Part shown: positions 43,729-53,264 of the stretch, piece by piece
How positions within the stretch are numbered: position 1 is the first letter of the stretch
Layout of the letters: the number at the start of each line of letters is the position of its first letter
Assembly (NCBI RefSeq): GCF_016651435.1
Contig: NZ_JAEPRJ010000001.1
Coordinates: 310,001 to 374,000, forward strand
Direction of reading: 5' to 3'
Length of the DNA: 64,000 nucleotides
Origin: Catonella massiliensis
GTDB lineage: Bacteria > Bacillota > Clostridia > Lachnospirales > Lachnospiraceae
Notes under the pieces: generated by a model
Databases searched by the model: none
Seen by the model: only the letters and a program-made list of their open reading frames with translations
Told to the model about the DNA's origin: nothing
Made by a program: the position numbers and the translations under genes

Positions 43729-43944
43729 ATGAGGGAAGAATACGAAATTGAAAAACTAAATCCGAGAAAAAATCCTTACGCTAAGTTGTTAAAAAAGCAA
43801 GTGACAATTAATATCGATGAAGATACTATATCATATTTTAAAAAAGAATCCGAAAGTGAGGGTATTCCGTATCAAACATTGATAAATCTATATCTAAGAG
43901 ATTGTGTTGCTAAAAAGCGCCATTTAGAAATTTCTTGGACATAA
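43729..43944 (+). CDS. BrnA-like ribbon-helix-helix antitoxin without its toxin
   Basis: A 71-aa protein with a BrnA-type C-terminal ribbon-helix-helix: strand QVTINIDEDTISYFKKES followed by EGIPYQTLINLYLRDCV. The N-terminal NPRKNPYAKLL segment is the usual toxin-contact part. BrnA proteins neutralise the BrnT ribonuclease and repress the operon. Here the toxin is reduced to a 12-codon relic, so the protein may act only as a DNA-binding regulator or defend against a BrnT encoded elsewhere. Confidence 0.85.
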   Translation: MREEYEIEKLNPRKNPYAKLLKKQVTINIDEDTISYFKKESESEGIPYQTLINLYLRDCVAKKRHLEISWT

Positions 43945-44016
43945 AATTAAAATGCTTTTAATTCTGTTTTGACCTAAGTAATAATTGTCAGCAGAAATTT
44001 TAAATTTCACTTAGTC

Positions 44017-44045
44017 TTGAATTCTATCTGAAATTGTGGTAGAAT
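44017..44045 (+). promoter_or_regulatory. Promoter of secG
   Basis: TTGAAT (44017-44022), spacer 17, TAGAAT (44040-44045). Confidence 0.7.
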
Positions 44046-44079
44046 GCTGAAAGATATGTTTTGAAAGGAAGAGATGGTT

Positions 44080-44316
44080 ATGTCTACATTAAGAATTGTT
44101 GTTACAGTTATTTATTGCATTATATGCATTGCACTTGCGGCTATAGTACTTTTACAGGAAGGTAAGCAGCAGGGGCTTGGAAGCATCGGCGGTATGGCTG
44201 ATACCTACTGGGGCAAGAATAAGAGCCGTTCAATGGAAGGTAATCTTAACAAGGCTACCACAGTTGTTGCCCTCGGCTTTATAGTGCTTTCTTTTGTACT
44301 TAATATGAAGTGGTAA
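44080..44316 (+). CDS. secG: Preprotein translocase subunit SecG
   Basis: A 78-aa protein with two membrane spans (about 4-24 and 58-75) and the polar loop LLQEGKQQGLGSIGG typical of SecG. It assists the SecYEG channel. An in-frame ATG six bases upstream (44074) is too close to AAAGGAAG, so 44080 is preferred. The order secG-rnr-smpB is conserved in Firmicutes. Confidence 0.95.
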   Translation: MSTLRIVVTVIYCIICIALAAIVLLQEGKQQGLGSIGGMADTYWGKNKSRSMEGNLNKATTVVALGFIVLSFVLNMKW

Positions 44317-44444
44317 TTAAGTAGAACAAGAAAATTTTAACTGTTGCATAGTATGTTGTTTCAGGTCTTATCCTGCCTACACACTTTGTAGCAGTTTTTC
44401 TTTTTTTCGCTATAATTATATTAGATAGACAAGGGGTGATAGAG

Positions 44445-46631
44445 GTGGCTAAAGAATATACAAAGAAGATGAGAGAAAGAAAAGAGGCACTTTTGGAATT
44501 CTTTGAAAGGAAGGACTATGTCCCTATGAAGTTTAGGGATATTGCGTCCCTGTTTCAAGTGCCTAAGGCTGAAAGAGGGGATTTGCAGATTATTTTAAAT
44601 GATATTATAAAAGATGGAAAGCTCATTGAAATGGGGGATGGAAGGTATTCAAAGCCTGATGCAGACCTCGTCACAGGAATATTTATGTCTACTGCGAAGG
44701 GCTTTGCCTTTCTTAGAACTGCGGAGGATGAGGAAGATGTGTTCATTCCTGCCTCAGAAGTTAGCAATGCCTTTGATGGGGATACTGTTACCGTCAAGCT
44801 TTCAGCCAAAAGCAGGGGAAAGAGCAGAGAAGGTAAGGTAGTTAAGGTAATTGAGCGAGCATTTACTACTGTTGTAGGCACATTTGAAAAAAGCAGGAAC
44901 TTTGGCTTTGTAGTACCAGACAACACTAAGATTACTTGTGATATTTACATACCTAAGAATGCCTGCAAAGATGTGCCTAAGGGAGTTAAGGTGGTTGTAG
45001 AACTTACAAGCTATGGAGATGCTAAGTTTAGTCCTGAGGGTAAGATAATAGAGATTCTTGGCTTTGAAAATGATAAGGGTGTTGATATTCTCTCTATCGC
45101 CAAGGCTTACGGCATAGAGGATGAATTCCCGAAGGAAGTGTGTAAAGAAGTGAAAAAGGTACCTGCGAAGGTCATTAAGACTTCGATTAAGAACAGACTT
45201 GACCTTAGAGAAATGAAGATAGTTACAATAGACGGCGAGGATGCAAAAGACCTTGATGATGCTGTGTCTGTGACTAAGGAAGTTAAGGCTGATGGAGAGG
45301 TTATCTACCATTTGGGAGTGCACATTGCTGATGTTACCAATTATGTGAAGGAGGGCTCAGCCCTTGATAAGGAAGCCATTAAGCGTGGTACAAGTGCATA
45401 CCTTGTAAATAAGGTAATACCTATGCTTCCTAAGGAGCTTTCAAACGGCATCTGTTCTCTAAATGAAAATGTGGACAGACTCACCCTTTCCTGTCTTATG
45501 GATATAAATGAGAAGGGAGAAGTAATCTCCCACGAAATAGCAGAAACAGTTATTAGGACTGCACATAGGATGAATTATTCTGATGTAAATGTGCTTATTA
45601 CAGGTGAGAGCGAGAGATTTAATGAATTAAAAGAAAAGTATGAAGATGTGTACGAAATGCTTATAAATGCAGAAGAGCTTGCGCTAATCCTTAGAAAATG
45701 CAGGCATGAGAGAGGCTCGATTGACTTTGATTTCCCTGAGGCTAAGATTATAGTTGATGACAAAGGAAGAGTTACTGATATTAAAGCATACGATAGGAAT
45801 GAGGCTACCAGGCTGATTGAGGATTTTATGCTGATTGCCAATGAAACAGTGGCGGAAGACAGCTTCTGGCAGGAACTTCCTTTTATATATAGAACTCATG
45901 AAAACCCTGACGAAGAAAAAATTAGGGAATTAAGTATATTTATTAATAATTTTGGGTATAATATAGGTAAAGGCGGAAAGAAAAAGACAAAGACGGAAAT
46001 TCATCCAAAGGATATTCAGAAGCTTTTAAGCAAGATAGAGGGGACTCCTGAAGAGATGCTTATTAACAGGATGACACTAAGAAGTTTAAAGAGGGCTAAG
46101 TACACGACCTCCTGCGATGGACATTTTGGACTTGCCGCTAAGTACTATTGCCATTTTACCTCACCTATAAGGAGATATCCTGATTTGCAGATACACAGGA
46201 TAATAAAGGAGAACTTAAACGGCAGGCTTACAGACAAGAGGGCAACGCATTATAAGGCGGTTCTTTACGATATAGCGCTTCGCTCAAGTATGATGGAGCG
46301 AAGGGCTGATGAGGCAGAGAGAGAAGCGGATAAGATGAAGGCTGCTGAGTTTATGTCCCATAAAATCGGCGAAGAATTTGACGGTGTAATCTCGGGTGTA
46401 ACAAGCTGGGGTATATATGTAGAACTTCCAAACACTGTTGAGGGCATGGTTAAAATCAGCAGTATAAGAGGGGATTACTATGAATTTAATGCTGAAAGAA
46501 TGGAAATTGTAGGGGAACATACCAAGAAGAAATTTAGTCTGGGACAGCAGGTTAGAGTAAAAGTAGTAGAGGCAAGTAAGCAGATGAGAACCATAGATTT
46601 TAGGATAGTAGAAGGAGAGAAGGATGTCTAA
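44445..46631 (+). CDS. rnr: Ribonuclease R
   Basis: A processive 3'-5' exoribonuclease of about 728 aa. In order it has an N-terminal winged-helix region, cold-shock-like RNA-binding domains ([18 protein letters not shown] and FGFVVPDN), the RNB catalytic domain with [16 protein letters not shown] holding the metal-binding aspartates, and a C-terminal S1 domain ([20 protein letters not shown]). The GTG at 44445 lies eight bases after AAGGGG; a GTG at 44436 overlaps that site. It degrades structured RNA and works with tmRNA/SmpB, whose gene overlaps its end. Confidence 0.95.
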   Translation: MAKEYTKKMRERKEALLEFFERKDYVPMKFRDIASLFQVPKAERGDLQIILNDIIKDGKLIEMGDGRYSKPDADLVTGIFMSTAKGFAFLRTAEDEEDVFIPASEVSNAFDGDTVTVKLSAKSRGKSREGKVVKVIERAFTTVVGTFEKSRNFGFVVPDNTKITCDIYIPKNACKDVPKGVKVVVELTSYGDAKFSPEGKIIEILGFENDKGVDILSIAKAYGIEDEFPKEVCKEVKKVPAKVIKTSIKNRLDLREMKIVTIDGEDAKDLDDAVSVTKEVKADGEVIYHLGVHIADVTNYVKEGSALDKEAIKRGTSAYLVNKVIPMLPKELSNGICSLNENVDRLTLSCLMDINEKGEVISHEIAETVIRTAHRMNYSDVNVLITGESERFNELKEKYEDVYEMLINAEELALILRKCRHERGSIDFDFPEAKIIVDDKGRVTDIKAYDRNEATRLIEDFMLIANETVAEDSFWQELPFIYRTHENPDEEKIRELSIFINNFGYNIGKGGKKKTKTEIHPKDIQKLLSKIEGTPEEMLINRMTLRSLKRAKYTTSCDGHFGLAAKYYCHFTSPIRRYPDLQIHRIIKENLNGRLTDKRATHYKAVLYDIALRSSMMERRADEAEREADKMKAAEFMSHKIGEEFDGVISGVTSWGIYVELPNTVEGMVKISSIRGDYYEFNAERMEIVGEHTKKKFSLGQQVRVKVVEASKQMRTIDFRIVEGEKDV

Positions 46632-47094
46632 GGACAATTATAAAGTAGTGGCGCAGAATAAGAAAGCTAGTTTTGATTATTTCATAGAAGAGAGATACGA
46701 AACAGGTATTACCCTTGCAGGTACTGAAGTTAAGTCAGTTAGAATGGGCAAGGTCAGTATTAAGGAGTCATACGTACAGATAGATAAAAACGGCGAGGTT
46801 ATCATTATAGGTATGCACATCAGCCCTTATGAGAAGGGGAATATTTTCAACAAAGATCCCCTTAGAACCAGAAAGCTCCTTATGCACAGGGCTGAGATAA
46901 ATAAGCTTGTGGGCAAGGTAAAGACAGCGGGCTACACCCTGGTGCCTATTAAGGTTTACCTTAAAGGCAGTCTTGTCAAGGTTGAAATAGGCCTTGCAAG
47001 AGGTAAGAAAAACTATGATAAGCGTCAGGATATACAGAAAAAAGACCAGAGAAGAGAAGCAGAGAGAGATTATAAGGTGAGGAATCTGTATTAA
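46624..47094 (+). CDS. smpB: SsrA-binding protein SmpB
   Basis: A 156-aa partner of tmRNA in rescue of stalled ribosomes. The N-terminal [20 protein letters not shown] and [17 protein letters not shown] segments and the basic tail [18 protein letters not shown] are diagnostic. It overlaps rnr by eight bases and has GGAG upstream. No tmRNA gene is seen in the window, although ssrA often follows smpB. Confidence 0.97.
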   Translation: MSKDNYKVVAQNKKASFDYFIEERYETGITLAGTEVKSVRMGKVSIKESYVQIDKNGEVIIIGMHISPYEKGNIFNKDPLRTRKLLMHRAEINKLVGKVKTAGYTLVPIKVYLKGSLVKVEIGLARGKKNYDKRQDIQKKDQRREAERDYKVRNLY

Positions 47095-47113
47095 AGCTAA
47101 AGGAGAGGCTGTT

Positions 47114-47440
47114 ATGAATGGTGAAATTTTAGAGGAATTATCAAATGGTATAGTTGAAATAATAAATAGTAATATTGAAAAAGTAATACTATATGGTTCA
47201 TTTGCAAGAGGGACAAATGATAAGGATTCTGATGTAGATATAATGGTTATAGTAAAAAATGAGCTGGATAAATTTACTGAAGATAAATTATCGGATTTTA
47301 TCGTTGACATGAATTTGAAATATGATAAAGTGTTTTCTGTCATTGATGTAAATGTACATGAATTTATAAAATGGGCTGACACTTTGCCGTTTTATAAAAA
47401 TGTAAACAGAGAGGGAATTGTGTTATGGACAGCAGCTTAA
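47114..47440 (+). CDS. Minimal nucleotidyltransferase (MNT/MntA-like) antitoxin
   Basis: A 108-aa protein with the MNT signature GSFARGTNDKDSDVDIMV (28-45): Gly28-Ser29 and the metal-binding pair Asp40, Asp42. Such proteins pair with HEPN ribonucleases and block them by adding AMP groups near the active site. AAAGGAG precedes the ATG. The HEPN gene overlaps its end by 16 bases. Confidence 0.88.
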   Translation: MNGEILEELSNGIVEIINSNIEKVILYGSFARGTNDKDSDVDIMVIVKNELDKFTEDKLSDFIVDMNLKYDKVFSVIDVNVHEFIKWADTLPFYKNVNREGIVLWTAA

Positions 47441-47826
47441 TTGAGCTTTCAAAGTATCGCTTTCAGCGCTCCAAAGAGATAATAGGAGACGCAAAATTAT
47501 TGATTAGTGATAAGAGCTTTTCATCATCTGTAAATCGCTCATATTATGCAATTTTTCATGCATTAAGAGCAATTACAGCGCTTGACGGTTTTGATTCAAG
47601 TAAGCATTCTGGAATAATTGCATATATAAATAGAGAGTATGTAAAGAACGGTATTTTTGATAAGTCGTTATCTAAGATATTGGATACGTCATTTAGACTT
47701 AGAGAAAAGGCGGATTATGATGATTTTTTTATAGTTTCGAAAGACACAGCAATAGAACAGTTAGAAAAGGCTGAGGTAGTATTAAACACTGTAGAAAAAT
47801 ATTTAGTGACACGCTGGAAACAGTGA
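47425..47826 (+). CDS. HEPN-domain ribonuclease toxin
   Basis: A 133-aa helical protein of the HEPN family. The catalytic Rx4-6H motif is Arg38-SYYAIF-His45 (NRSYYAIFHALRAI), followed by SKHSGIIAYINREYVKNG. HEPN toxins cleave RNA and are kept silent by the MNT partner encoded just before. The start lies inside the MNT gene, coupling translation. The pair sits between smpB and an unrelated transporter, a likely insertion point. Confidence 0.88.
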   Translation: MDSSLIELSKYRFQRSKEIIGDAKLLISDKSFSSSVNRSYYAIFHALRAITALDGFDSSKHSGIIAYINREYVKNGIFDKSLSKILDTSFRLREKADYDDFFIVSKDTAIEQLEKAEVVLNTVEKYLVTRWKQ

Positions 47827-47859
47827 TGAATTTGTGTTTAGCTATAGAAAGGTTGATAT

Positions 47860-49131
47860 ATGAATTTTTACAAGGATAAGGTTAATAAAAAGTATTTAGA
47901 AATCTCAATGTATGTGATTTTTACCTGCATAGTTATCTTTCTATTAAGCAGGGTTACGGACCAGCTTCCTACCCTTGCAAAGACTGCGGGGCAGGTTGTG
48001 TCTTGGGTGGGGGCGATACTTAAGCCGGTAATCATAGGCTTTGTTATTGCTTATCTCCTGTTTCCAATGCTTGAAAAAATAGAAAGCCTGCTTCAAAAGA
48101 TAAAACCTCTTAAAAAGAAGAAAAGCGTTAGAGGTCTTGCGGTAGCTCTCCAGGGAGTCGTTATTCTGATTGGCTTGTTTTTGTTGGTTTCACTGCTTGT
48201 TTCAATTATTACCAAACAGGCAAGGGCGGCTAATTCAGAGGACATAATTGAAGGTATTAAGACCTATGCAAACTCTATAAATTCGCTGTACTGGGAGCTT
48301 ATGGACAGACTTGACAAGCTAAATATTAACTCAGCTGAGATAAAATCCAGTGTAGATACATTTATGAACAACATAGGTACTTACCTGCTTAATCTGTCAA
48401 GCCAGGTGGGCAATATAGCAGGTAACTTGAAAGATGGTGTTGCTACAGCGTTCTTCGCTCTTATATTTAGCATATACTTTCTGCTCGATATGCCTAAGCT
48501 TAAAACATACTGGGGCAGGGTGCTTACCATCATTCTGCCAAAGAGAGTAAAGTCTACAATGGACACCATGATTAGCGATGCAGACAGGGTATTTTCGGGC
48601 TACATAAGAGGTCAGGCCTTTGATGCTTTTATGATAGGAGTCGTTGTAAGTATAGTATTTTCAATAATCGGAATACAGTATGCCATTGTAATAGGACTTC
48701 TTATTGGCCTTGGCAATCTTATCCCTTATATGGGACCGATAGTTGGCTACACCTCAATAGCAATTGTAGGAATAGCTACAGGTGATTATAAAAGCATGAT
48801 AATAGCGGCGATTGCCCTGCTTATTATACAGGCAATAGATGGAAACCTCATCTACCCTAAGCTTTTAAGCTCAAGTGTCAATATTCATCCTATGATAGTC
48901 ATCATCTCTCTTACGGTAGGTGCAAGTATAGGCGGTCTTGTAGGAATGATAGTTGCAGTACCATCAGGAGCACTGGCGAAGGTATGGTTTGAGAGGCTTA
49001 TTAGCTTAAAGGAGAAGAGAAATGAAGCTAAAGAAATGAAAGAAGCTAACGAAGCCGGCGAAAATAACGAAAATAAAGAGAATAAAGAAAACAAAGATAA
49101 TAAAGTAAATAAAGAAAACAAAGGTGAATAA
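47860..49131 (+). CDS. AI-2E family transporter (PF01594)
   Basis: A 423-aa membrane protein with about eight spans and the family's conserved FDAFMIGVVVSIVFSIIGI, IGLGNLIPYMGPIVG and IVIISLTVGASIGGLVGM segments. The family is linked to export of small molecules or ions; despite its name a role with autoinducer-2 cannot be assumed. The last 40 residues form a low-complexity tail of Glu, Asn and Lys (repeats of NKENKE). One base overlap with the mscS gene. Confidence 0.9.
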   Translation: MNFYKDKVNKKYLEISMYVIFTCIVIFLLSRVTDQLPTLAKTAGQVVSWVGAILKPVIIGFVIAYLLFPMLEKIESLLQKIKPLKKKKSVRGLAVALQGVVILIGLFLLVSLLVSIITKQARAANSEDIIEGIKTYANSINSLYWELMDRLDKLNINSAEIKSSVDTFMNNIGTYLLNLSSQVGNIAGNLKDGVATAFFALIFSIYFLLDMPKLKTYWGRVLTIILPKRVKSTMDTMISDADRVFSGYIRGQAFDAFMIGVVVSIVFSIIGIQYAIVIGLLIGLGNLIPYMGPIVGYTSIAIVGIATGDYKSMIIAAIALLIIQAIDGNLIYPKLLSSSVNIHPMIVIISLTVGASIGGLVGMIVAVPSGALAKVWFERLISLKEKRNEAKEMKEANEAGENNENKENKENKDNKVNKENKGE

Positions 49132-49949
49132 TGGAAAAGTTCGAGAAAATCTTTAATATGAGCTTTGAACAGGCTATGCTCTATGTAGCAAAGCCTGTTA
49201 TTATACTAATATTATGTAAGATAGTAGTAACCATAGTGCTTAGGATATTAGACCGAATTTTTATTACCTCCAAGTTAGATAAAGGTATGCAGGGCTTTTT
49301 TAAGCAGATTGCAAGAGTCGTGCTCTACATAATAGGTATTATTATGGCGGCGCAGTCTGTCGGAATAAATACATCATCCATTGTAACTCTTCTAGGTGTT
49401 GTCTCCCTTGCTTTTTCACTTTCCTTGCAAAATATCCTTACCAATGTATTTTCAGGAATAATGCTCCTTATCACAAAGCCATTTGCTATAGGTGACTTTA
49501 TAGAGGTATCAGGAGTGATGGGGACAGTCACAAGCATCACTCTTATGCGTACCAGAATATGTACTCCAGACAATAAGGTAGAACTCATACCCAATTCTGA
49601 TGTTGCTTCACAGAGGATATCAAACTACTCGGGAGAGGCTAAAAGGAGAGTGGATATAGAGATATCTGCTGATTATAAGGCAGCTACAAAGGATGTTATT
49701 TCCGCAATAAAAAGTGTAGTTGATAAAGACGAGCGTATAGCTAAAGACGGAGTATATACACCTACAATAAGGCTGTTAAGATTCAATGCAAGCGATATTA
49801 CGTATGCAGTAAGGGTCTGGTGTGAAACCCCTGTTTACTTGGATGTTTATTTTGATTTGATGGAGAATGTAAGAGAATCCTTTAAGGAAAATGGGATTGA
49901 GTTCAGTTATCCTCAAAGGGTGGTTCATATTGATTCAAAAAATAGCTAA
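49131..49949 (+). CDS. Small-conductance mechanosensitive channel, MscS family
   Basis: A 272-aa channel that opens on membrane tension. Three N-terminal spans lie near residues 18-40, 58-78 and 82-105; TM3 and the pore region (SIVTLLGVVSLAFSLSLQNI) lead into the MscS beta domain (TKPFAIGDFIEVSGVMGTV) and the C-terminal cytoplasmic domain. It overlaps the upstream permease gene by one base, so the two are cotranscribed. Confidence 0.93.
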   Translation: MEKFEKIFNMSFEQAMLYVAKPVIILILCKIVVTIVLRILDRIFITSKLDKGMQGFFKQIARVVLYIIGIIMAAQSVGINTSSIVTLLGVVSLAFSLSLQNILTNVFSGIMLLITKPFAIGDFIEVSGVMGTVTSITLMRTRICTPDNKVELIPNSDVASQRISNYSGEAKRRVDIEISADYKAATKDVISAIKSVVDKDERIAKDGVYTPTIRLLRFNASDITYAVRVWCETPVYLDVYFDLMENVRESFKENGIEFSYPQRVVHIDSKNS

Positions 49950-49978
49950 TTTTACCTATAGACAAACTAGGTAAAATT
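49948..49978 (+). terminator. Terminator-like hairpin after mscS
   Basis: AATTTTACCT (49948-49957) pairs perfectly with AGGTAAAATT (49969-49978). AT-rich and without a clean T run, so moderate support. Confidence 0.5.
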
Positions 49979-50082
49979 GTGTACAATATAATCTCATAAA
50001 ATATTTGGTCATTTATAAGTATGATGCAAGTGTCAAAAGTATCAAAATAAATATAACTGACCATCATCATTACGGAGGAAAA

Positions 50083-50787
50083 ATGAAAAGAAAATTATTA
50101 GGACTAATATTAGCTTCAACTTTAGTAGTATCAGCTTGTCAGGGTAACTCCGGCAACTCTTCTTCTGCAAAGAGCGGCCAAGCTTCCACATCAGGAAGTG
50201 CTGCAGTGACTGAGAGTAAGACATCATCAGCCGGCAGCCAGACATCAGCAACTGACAGCAAGACATCATCAGCTAGCAGCCAATCATCCGCTTCTTCTGC
50301 AAAAGAAGGAAGCACTGCTTCAGCAGGCACAGAGGCAGGCAAGGAGAAATTCCCTTCATTTGAAACAACTGACACCAAGGGAAATAAGATAACAGAGAAA
50401 ATCTTTGCTGACAAAGACATAACCATGGTAAATGTATGGGGAACCTTCTGCGGGCCTTGTATCAATGAAATGCCTGAGCTTCAGAAGATATATGAAAGCC
50501 TTCCTAAAAATGCCAATCTGATTGGTATTGTAGCAGATGTTCCTGAAGGAATGAAGGATGGAGTTGACAATGCAAACTATATCGAAAAGCAGACCGGTGT
50601 AAAGTATACCAACCTTACACTCAGTGATTCACTTAGCAGCTTTGCGAAGAGATTCTATGCAGTTCCATCCACAATCTTCGTAGACAAGAACGGAAACATC
50701 ATCGGTGAACTTGTAATGGGTGCCGATATTGATGCTTATGTGAGAAACTTACAGAATGTGCTTACAGATTGGAAATATGAGTCGTAA
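50083..50787 (+). CDS. TlpA/ResA-like thioredoxin-fold lipoprotein
   Basis: A 234-aa lipoprotein with a lipobox at VSAC19. A Ser/Thr/Ala-rich linker (about 21-85) with repeats such as SKTSSAGSQTSATDSK leads to a thioredoxin-like domain with active site WGTFCGPC (Cys123, Cys126) and the cis-Pro region FYAVPSTIFVDKNG. It would reduce or oxidise disulfides outside the membrane. The start at 50083 follows GGAGGAA; an upstream open extension lacks a ribosome site. No CcdA-type partner is adjacent. Confidence 0.92.
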   Translation: MKRKLLGLILASTLVVSACQGNSGNSSSAKSGQASTSGSAAVTESKTSSAGSQTSATDSKTSSASSQSSASSAKEGSTASAGTEAGKEKFPSFETTDTKGNKITEKIFADKDITMVNVWGTFCGPCINEMPELQKIYESLPKNANLIGIVADVPEGMKDGVDNANYIEKQTGVKYTNLTLSDSLSSFAKRFYAVPSTIFVDKNGNIIGELVMGADIDAYVRNLQNVLTDWKYES

Positions 50788-50961
50788 AAACATAACATAG
50801 ATATAGAGCGAGAAGCGTATGGCGGCTGTATCGCTGATATCAGGAAAATGGATACCGGTGATTTCTACAGTATAAACGAGATACACAAAGCCCTTGCCTG
50901 CCTTGACAAAATCTGTTAATGACAGTAAACTTCTGTATATGACGTAGATTTTGGAGGGATT

Positions 50962-51369
50962 ATGGCAAAGGAATATAATTCCAAGGGTAAAAATGAAGTT
51001 ATAATGTATCTGAAGGCTCATAATGAGCATAGGCTCACAGTTGTAGAGATTCTTGATGGACTAAAGGAAGAGGGTATCAGTATCAACCGCTCAACCATAT
51101 ACAGGAACCTTGATAAGCTAGTGGAAAGTGGCGATATACTGGCTTTTAAGGGAAAGGATAATGAGTCCGCATTTTACCAGTATTCGGGAGAGCACAAGGA
51201 ATGCAATGCCCATCTTCATTTGCAGTGCGATTCCTGTGGGAAGATTTTTCATCTTGAACATGGCTTTGTGGATGACTTTATGGATAAGCTTCGTAAAGAC
51301 CTAAAGGTGGAGCTTGATGTATCAAAGACCATGCTTGTAGGAACCTGTGAGAAATGTTTGGGAAAATAA
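50962..51369 (+). CDS. Fur family transcriptional regulator
   Basis: A 135-aa metal-responsive repressor: winged helix with ISINRSTIYRNLDKLVESGD as recognition helix, the His-rich metal site HKECNAHLHLQCDSCGKIFH and a structural zinc site (CDSC...CEKC). The motif set points to a Zur-like or general Fur-type protein; the metal cannot be decided by eye. GGAGGG precedes the ATG. The 174 bases before it hold no clear gene. Confidence 0.92.
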   Translation: MAKEYNSKGKNEVIMYLKAHNEHRLTVVEILDGLKEEGISINRSTIYRNLDKLVESGDILAFKGKDNESAFYQYSGEHKECNAHLHLQCDSCGKIFHLEHGFVDDFMDKLRKDLKVELDVSKTMLVGTCEKCLGK

Positions 51370-51383
51370 ATTGATATGTAAAT

Positions 51384-51460
51384 AAGGCATAGCCTTTTGC
51401 GTGGCCAAAGTTGGACTTAGTATCTGATGTTTGGAAAGTGGCGCAGGGCTGTGCCTTTTT
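51384..51460 (+). terminator. Terminator of the fur-type gene
   Basis: AAGGCATAGCC (51384-51394) pairs with GGCTGTGCCTT (51447-51457) with one G-U pair, followed by T residues. The large loop probably has inner structure. Confidence 0.65.
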
Positions 51461-51603
51461 GTTATGTATATTTCTCGTGATTTATGGTTTTAAAACTTGG
51501 TGAACTATGTTATAATTAAAAGATATAACGGGCAAGATGATTATAAACTTGATAAAAGATGATGAACTTAAATAAATGGAATATACACGAGAGGGAGTAA
51601 CCT

Positions 51604-52503
51604 ATGACTTTACAACAGTTAAGATATGTAATAGAAGTAGCCAAGACAGGCTCTATGAATGTAGCTGCAAAACAGCTCTTTGTGAGCCAGCCGAGTCTGT
51701 CAATGGCTATTAGGGAGCTTGAAAATGATGTGCATATATCTATATTTGAAAGAACTACCAAGGGAGTGGTAATCACCGCTGAAGGTGAGGAATTCCTAGG
51801 CTATGCCAGGCAGATTATCAATCAGGTGGAACTCTTAGAGGACAAATACATAGAGGCAGGACAGATAAAGAAGAAGTTCGGTGTATCTGCACAGCATTAC
51901 TCATTTGCCGTAAAAGCTTTTGTGGAGATGGTAAAGGGCTTTGATATGGACAAGTACGAATTTGCCATAAGAGAGGCAAGAACACACGATGTCATCCACG
52001 ATGTGGTTACAGGAAAGAGTGAGATAGGAATCCTTTATACCAATGATTTTAATGAAAAGGTGTTAAACAAGATATTTAAGGATAATCAGCTTGAGTTCGT
52101 TCATCTTTTCACCTGTGAGGGTTACGCCTATCTTTGGAAGAATCATCCACTTGCGGGAAAGAAGGTCATAGCCCTTGAGGAACTTCAGGACTATCCTTGC
52201 CTTTCGTTTGAGCAGGGAGATAACAATTCGTTTTATTTTGCGGAGGAAATACTTAGTACCTACGATTTTAAGAAGACTATTAAGTCAAATGACAGGGCTA
52301 CCAATTTGAACCTTATGGTGGGGCTAAATGCCTTTACTCTATGTTCGGGTATCATCTGCGAGGAGCTAAATGGCAGTGATTATATTGCGGTTAAGCTTGC
52401 TAAGGAGGTGACTATGGATATTGGGTATATCAAGAGGGCTCATATGAATATGAGTGAGATAGGGGAGCTCTACATTGAAGAAATCAAGAAGTATGTGGGC
52501 TAA
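51604..52503 (+). CDS. LysR family transcriptional regulator
   Basis: A 299-aa protein. The N-terminal winged helix-turn-helix TLQQLRYVIEVAKTGSMNVA-AKQLFVSQPSLSMAIRELE is classical LysR; the rest is a periplasmic-binding-fold effector domain. It resembles cysteine or sulfur-type regulators in sequence style, but the effector is unknown. GAGGGAG precedes the start. It lies 28 bases before rfbC on the same strand, though it need not regulate it. Confidence 0.92.
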   Translation: MTLQQLRYVIEVAKTGSMNVAAKQLFVSQPSLSMAIRELENDVHISIFERTTKGVVITAEGEEFLGYARQIINQVELLEDKYIEAGQIKKKFGVSAQHYSFAVKAFVEMVKGFDMDKYEFAIREARTHDVIHDVVTGKSEIGILYTNDFNEKVLNKIFKDNQLEFVHLFTCEGYAYLWKNHPLAGKKVIALEELQDYPCLSFEQGDNNSFYFAEEILSTYDFKKTIKSNDRATNLNLMVGLNAFTLCSGIICEELNGSDYIAVKLAKEVTMDIGYIKRAHMNMSEIGELYIEEIKKYVG

Positions 52504-52531
52504 ATAACAATTTAACAGGAGAACTTATTTG

Positions 52532-53101
52532 ATGAAAAGGATAGAAACCGGAATTGATGGGCTTTTTGTGGTGGAGCCAGAGGTTTTTGGAGACCATAGG
52601 GGCTGGTTCATGGAGAGCTGGTCAAAGAGGAAATTTGAGGAAATCGGGATTGACTGCGAGTTTGTACAGGACAATCATTCATTTTCAGAGAAAAAGGGCA
52701 CTCTTAGAGGACTGCATTTCCAAAAGGGAGAATATGCTCAGGCTAAGCTTGTAAGGGTACTAAGAGGCAGAGTTTATGATGTGGCTGTGGATCTTAGGAA
52801 GGATTCGGAGACCTTCCTCAAATGGTATGGTATAGAACTAAGTGAAGAGAATAAAAAAGAGTTTTTTATTCCAAGGGGCTTTGCACATGGATTTTTAACT
52901 CTTACTGACAATGTGGAATTTGCCTACAAGGCAGATAATTATTATAACAAGGAGTCTGAGGGAGCAATCATCTACAATGATGAAAGGGTTGCTGTGGACT
53001 GGAGGTTCACTAAACTAGGAATAGACGAGGTTATTATATCTGATAAGGATAAGATAGCGCCGGTACTTGCAGAATTGGATGAGAGTTACTTTTTTGATTA
53101 A
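52532..53101 (+). CDS. rfbC: dTDP-4-dehydrorhamnose 3,5-epimerase
   Basis: A 189-aa cupin epimerase, third step of dTDP-L-rhamnose synthesis. Landmarks: FVQDNHSFSEKKGTLRGLHF with the catalytic His in LRGLHF, VYDVAVDLRKDSETF and FFIPRGFAHGFLTL. AGGAG lies ten bases before the ATG; a TTG one codon up is possible. Confidence 0.96.
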   Translation: MKRIETGIDGLFVVEPEVFGDHRGWFMESWSKRKFEEIGIDCEFVQDNHSFSEKKGTLRGLHFQKGEYAQAKLVRVLRGRVYDVAVDLRKDSETFLKWYGIELSEENKKEFFIPRGFAHGFLTLTDNVEFAYKADNYYNKESEGAIIYNDERVAVDWRFTKLGIDEVIISDKDKIAPVLAELDESYFFD

Positions 53102-53264
53102 GAAATTTACAATTCAATCAGAAAATCAGTACCAAAGATTTTATATATGGATGAATATCCGATAAGAGGTAAATTTGTTAAACAGATAGTCTGAGGTTTA
53201 AAACAGACTTCTTAGATGTAAATATAGTAAAATTATTCTACTGAAGTAGAAAGAAGGGTATAAA

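Noticed and set aside
50785..50922. The frame continues after the stop of the TlpA-like gene for 45 codons with protein-like composition
   Set aside because: The stop is TAA, which is not a selenocysteine codon, no ribosome site or good start lies inside, and the Fur gene has its own ribosome site. Probably chance or a faint relic.
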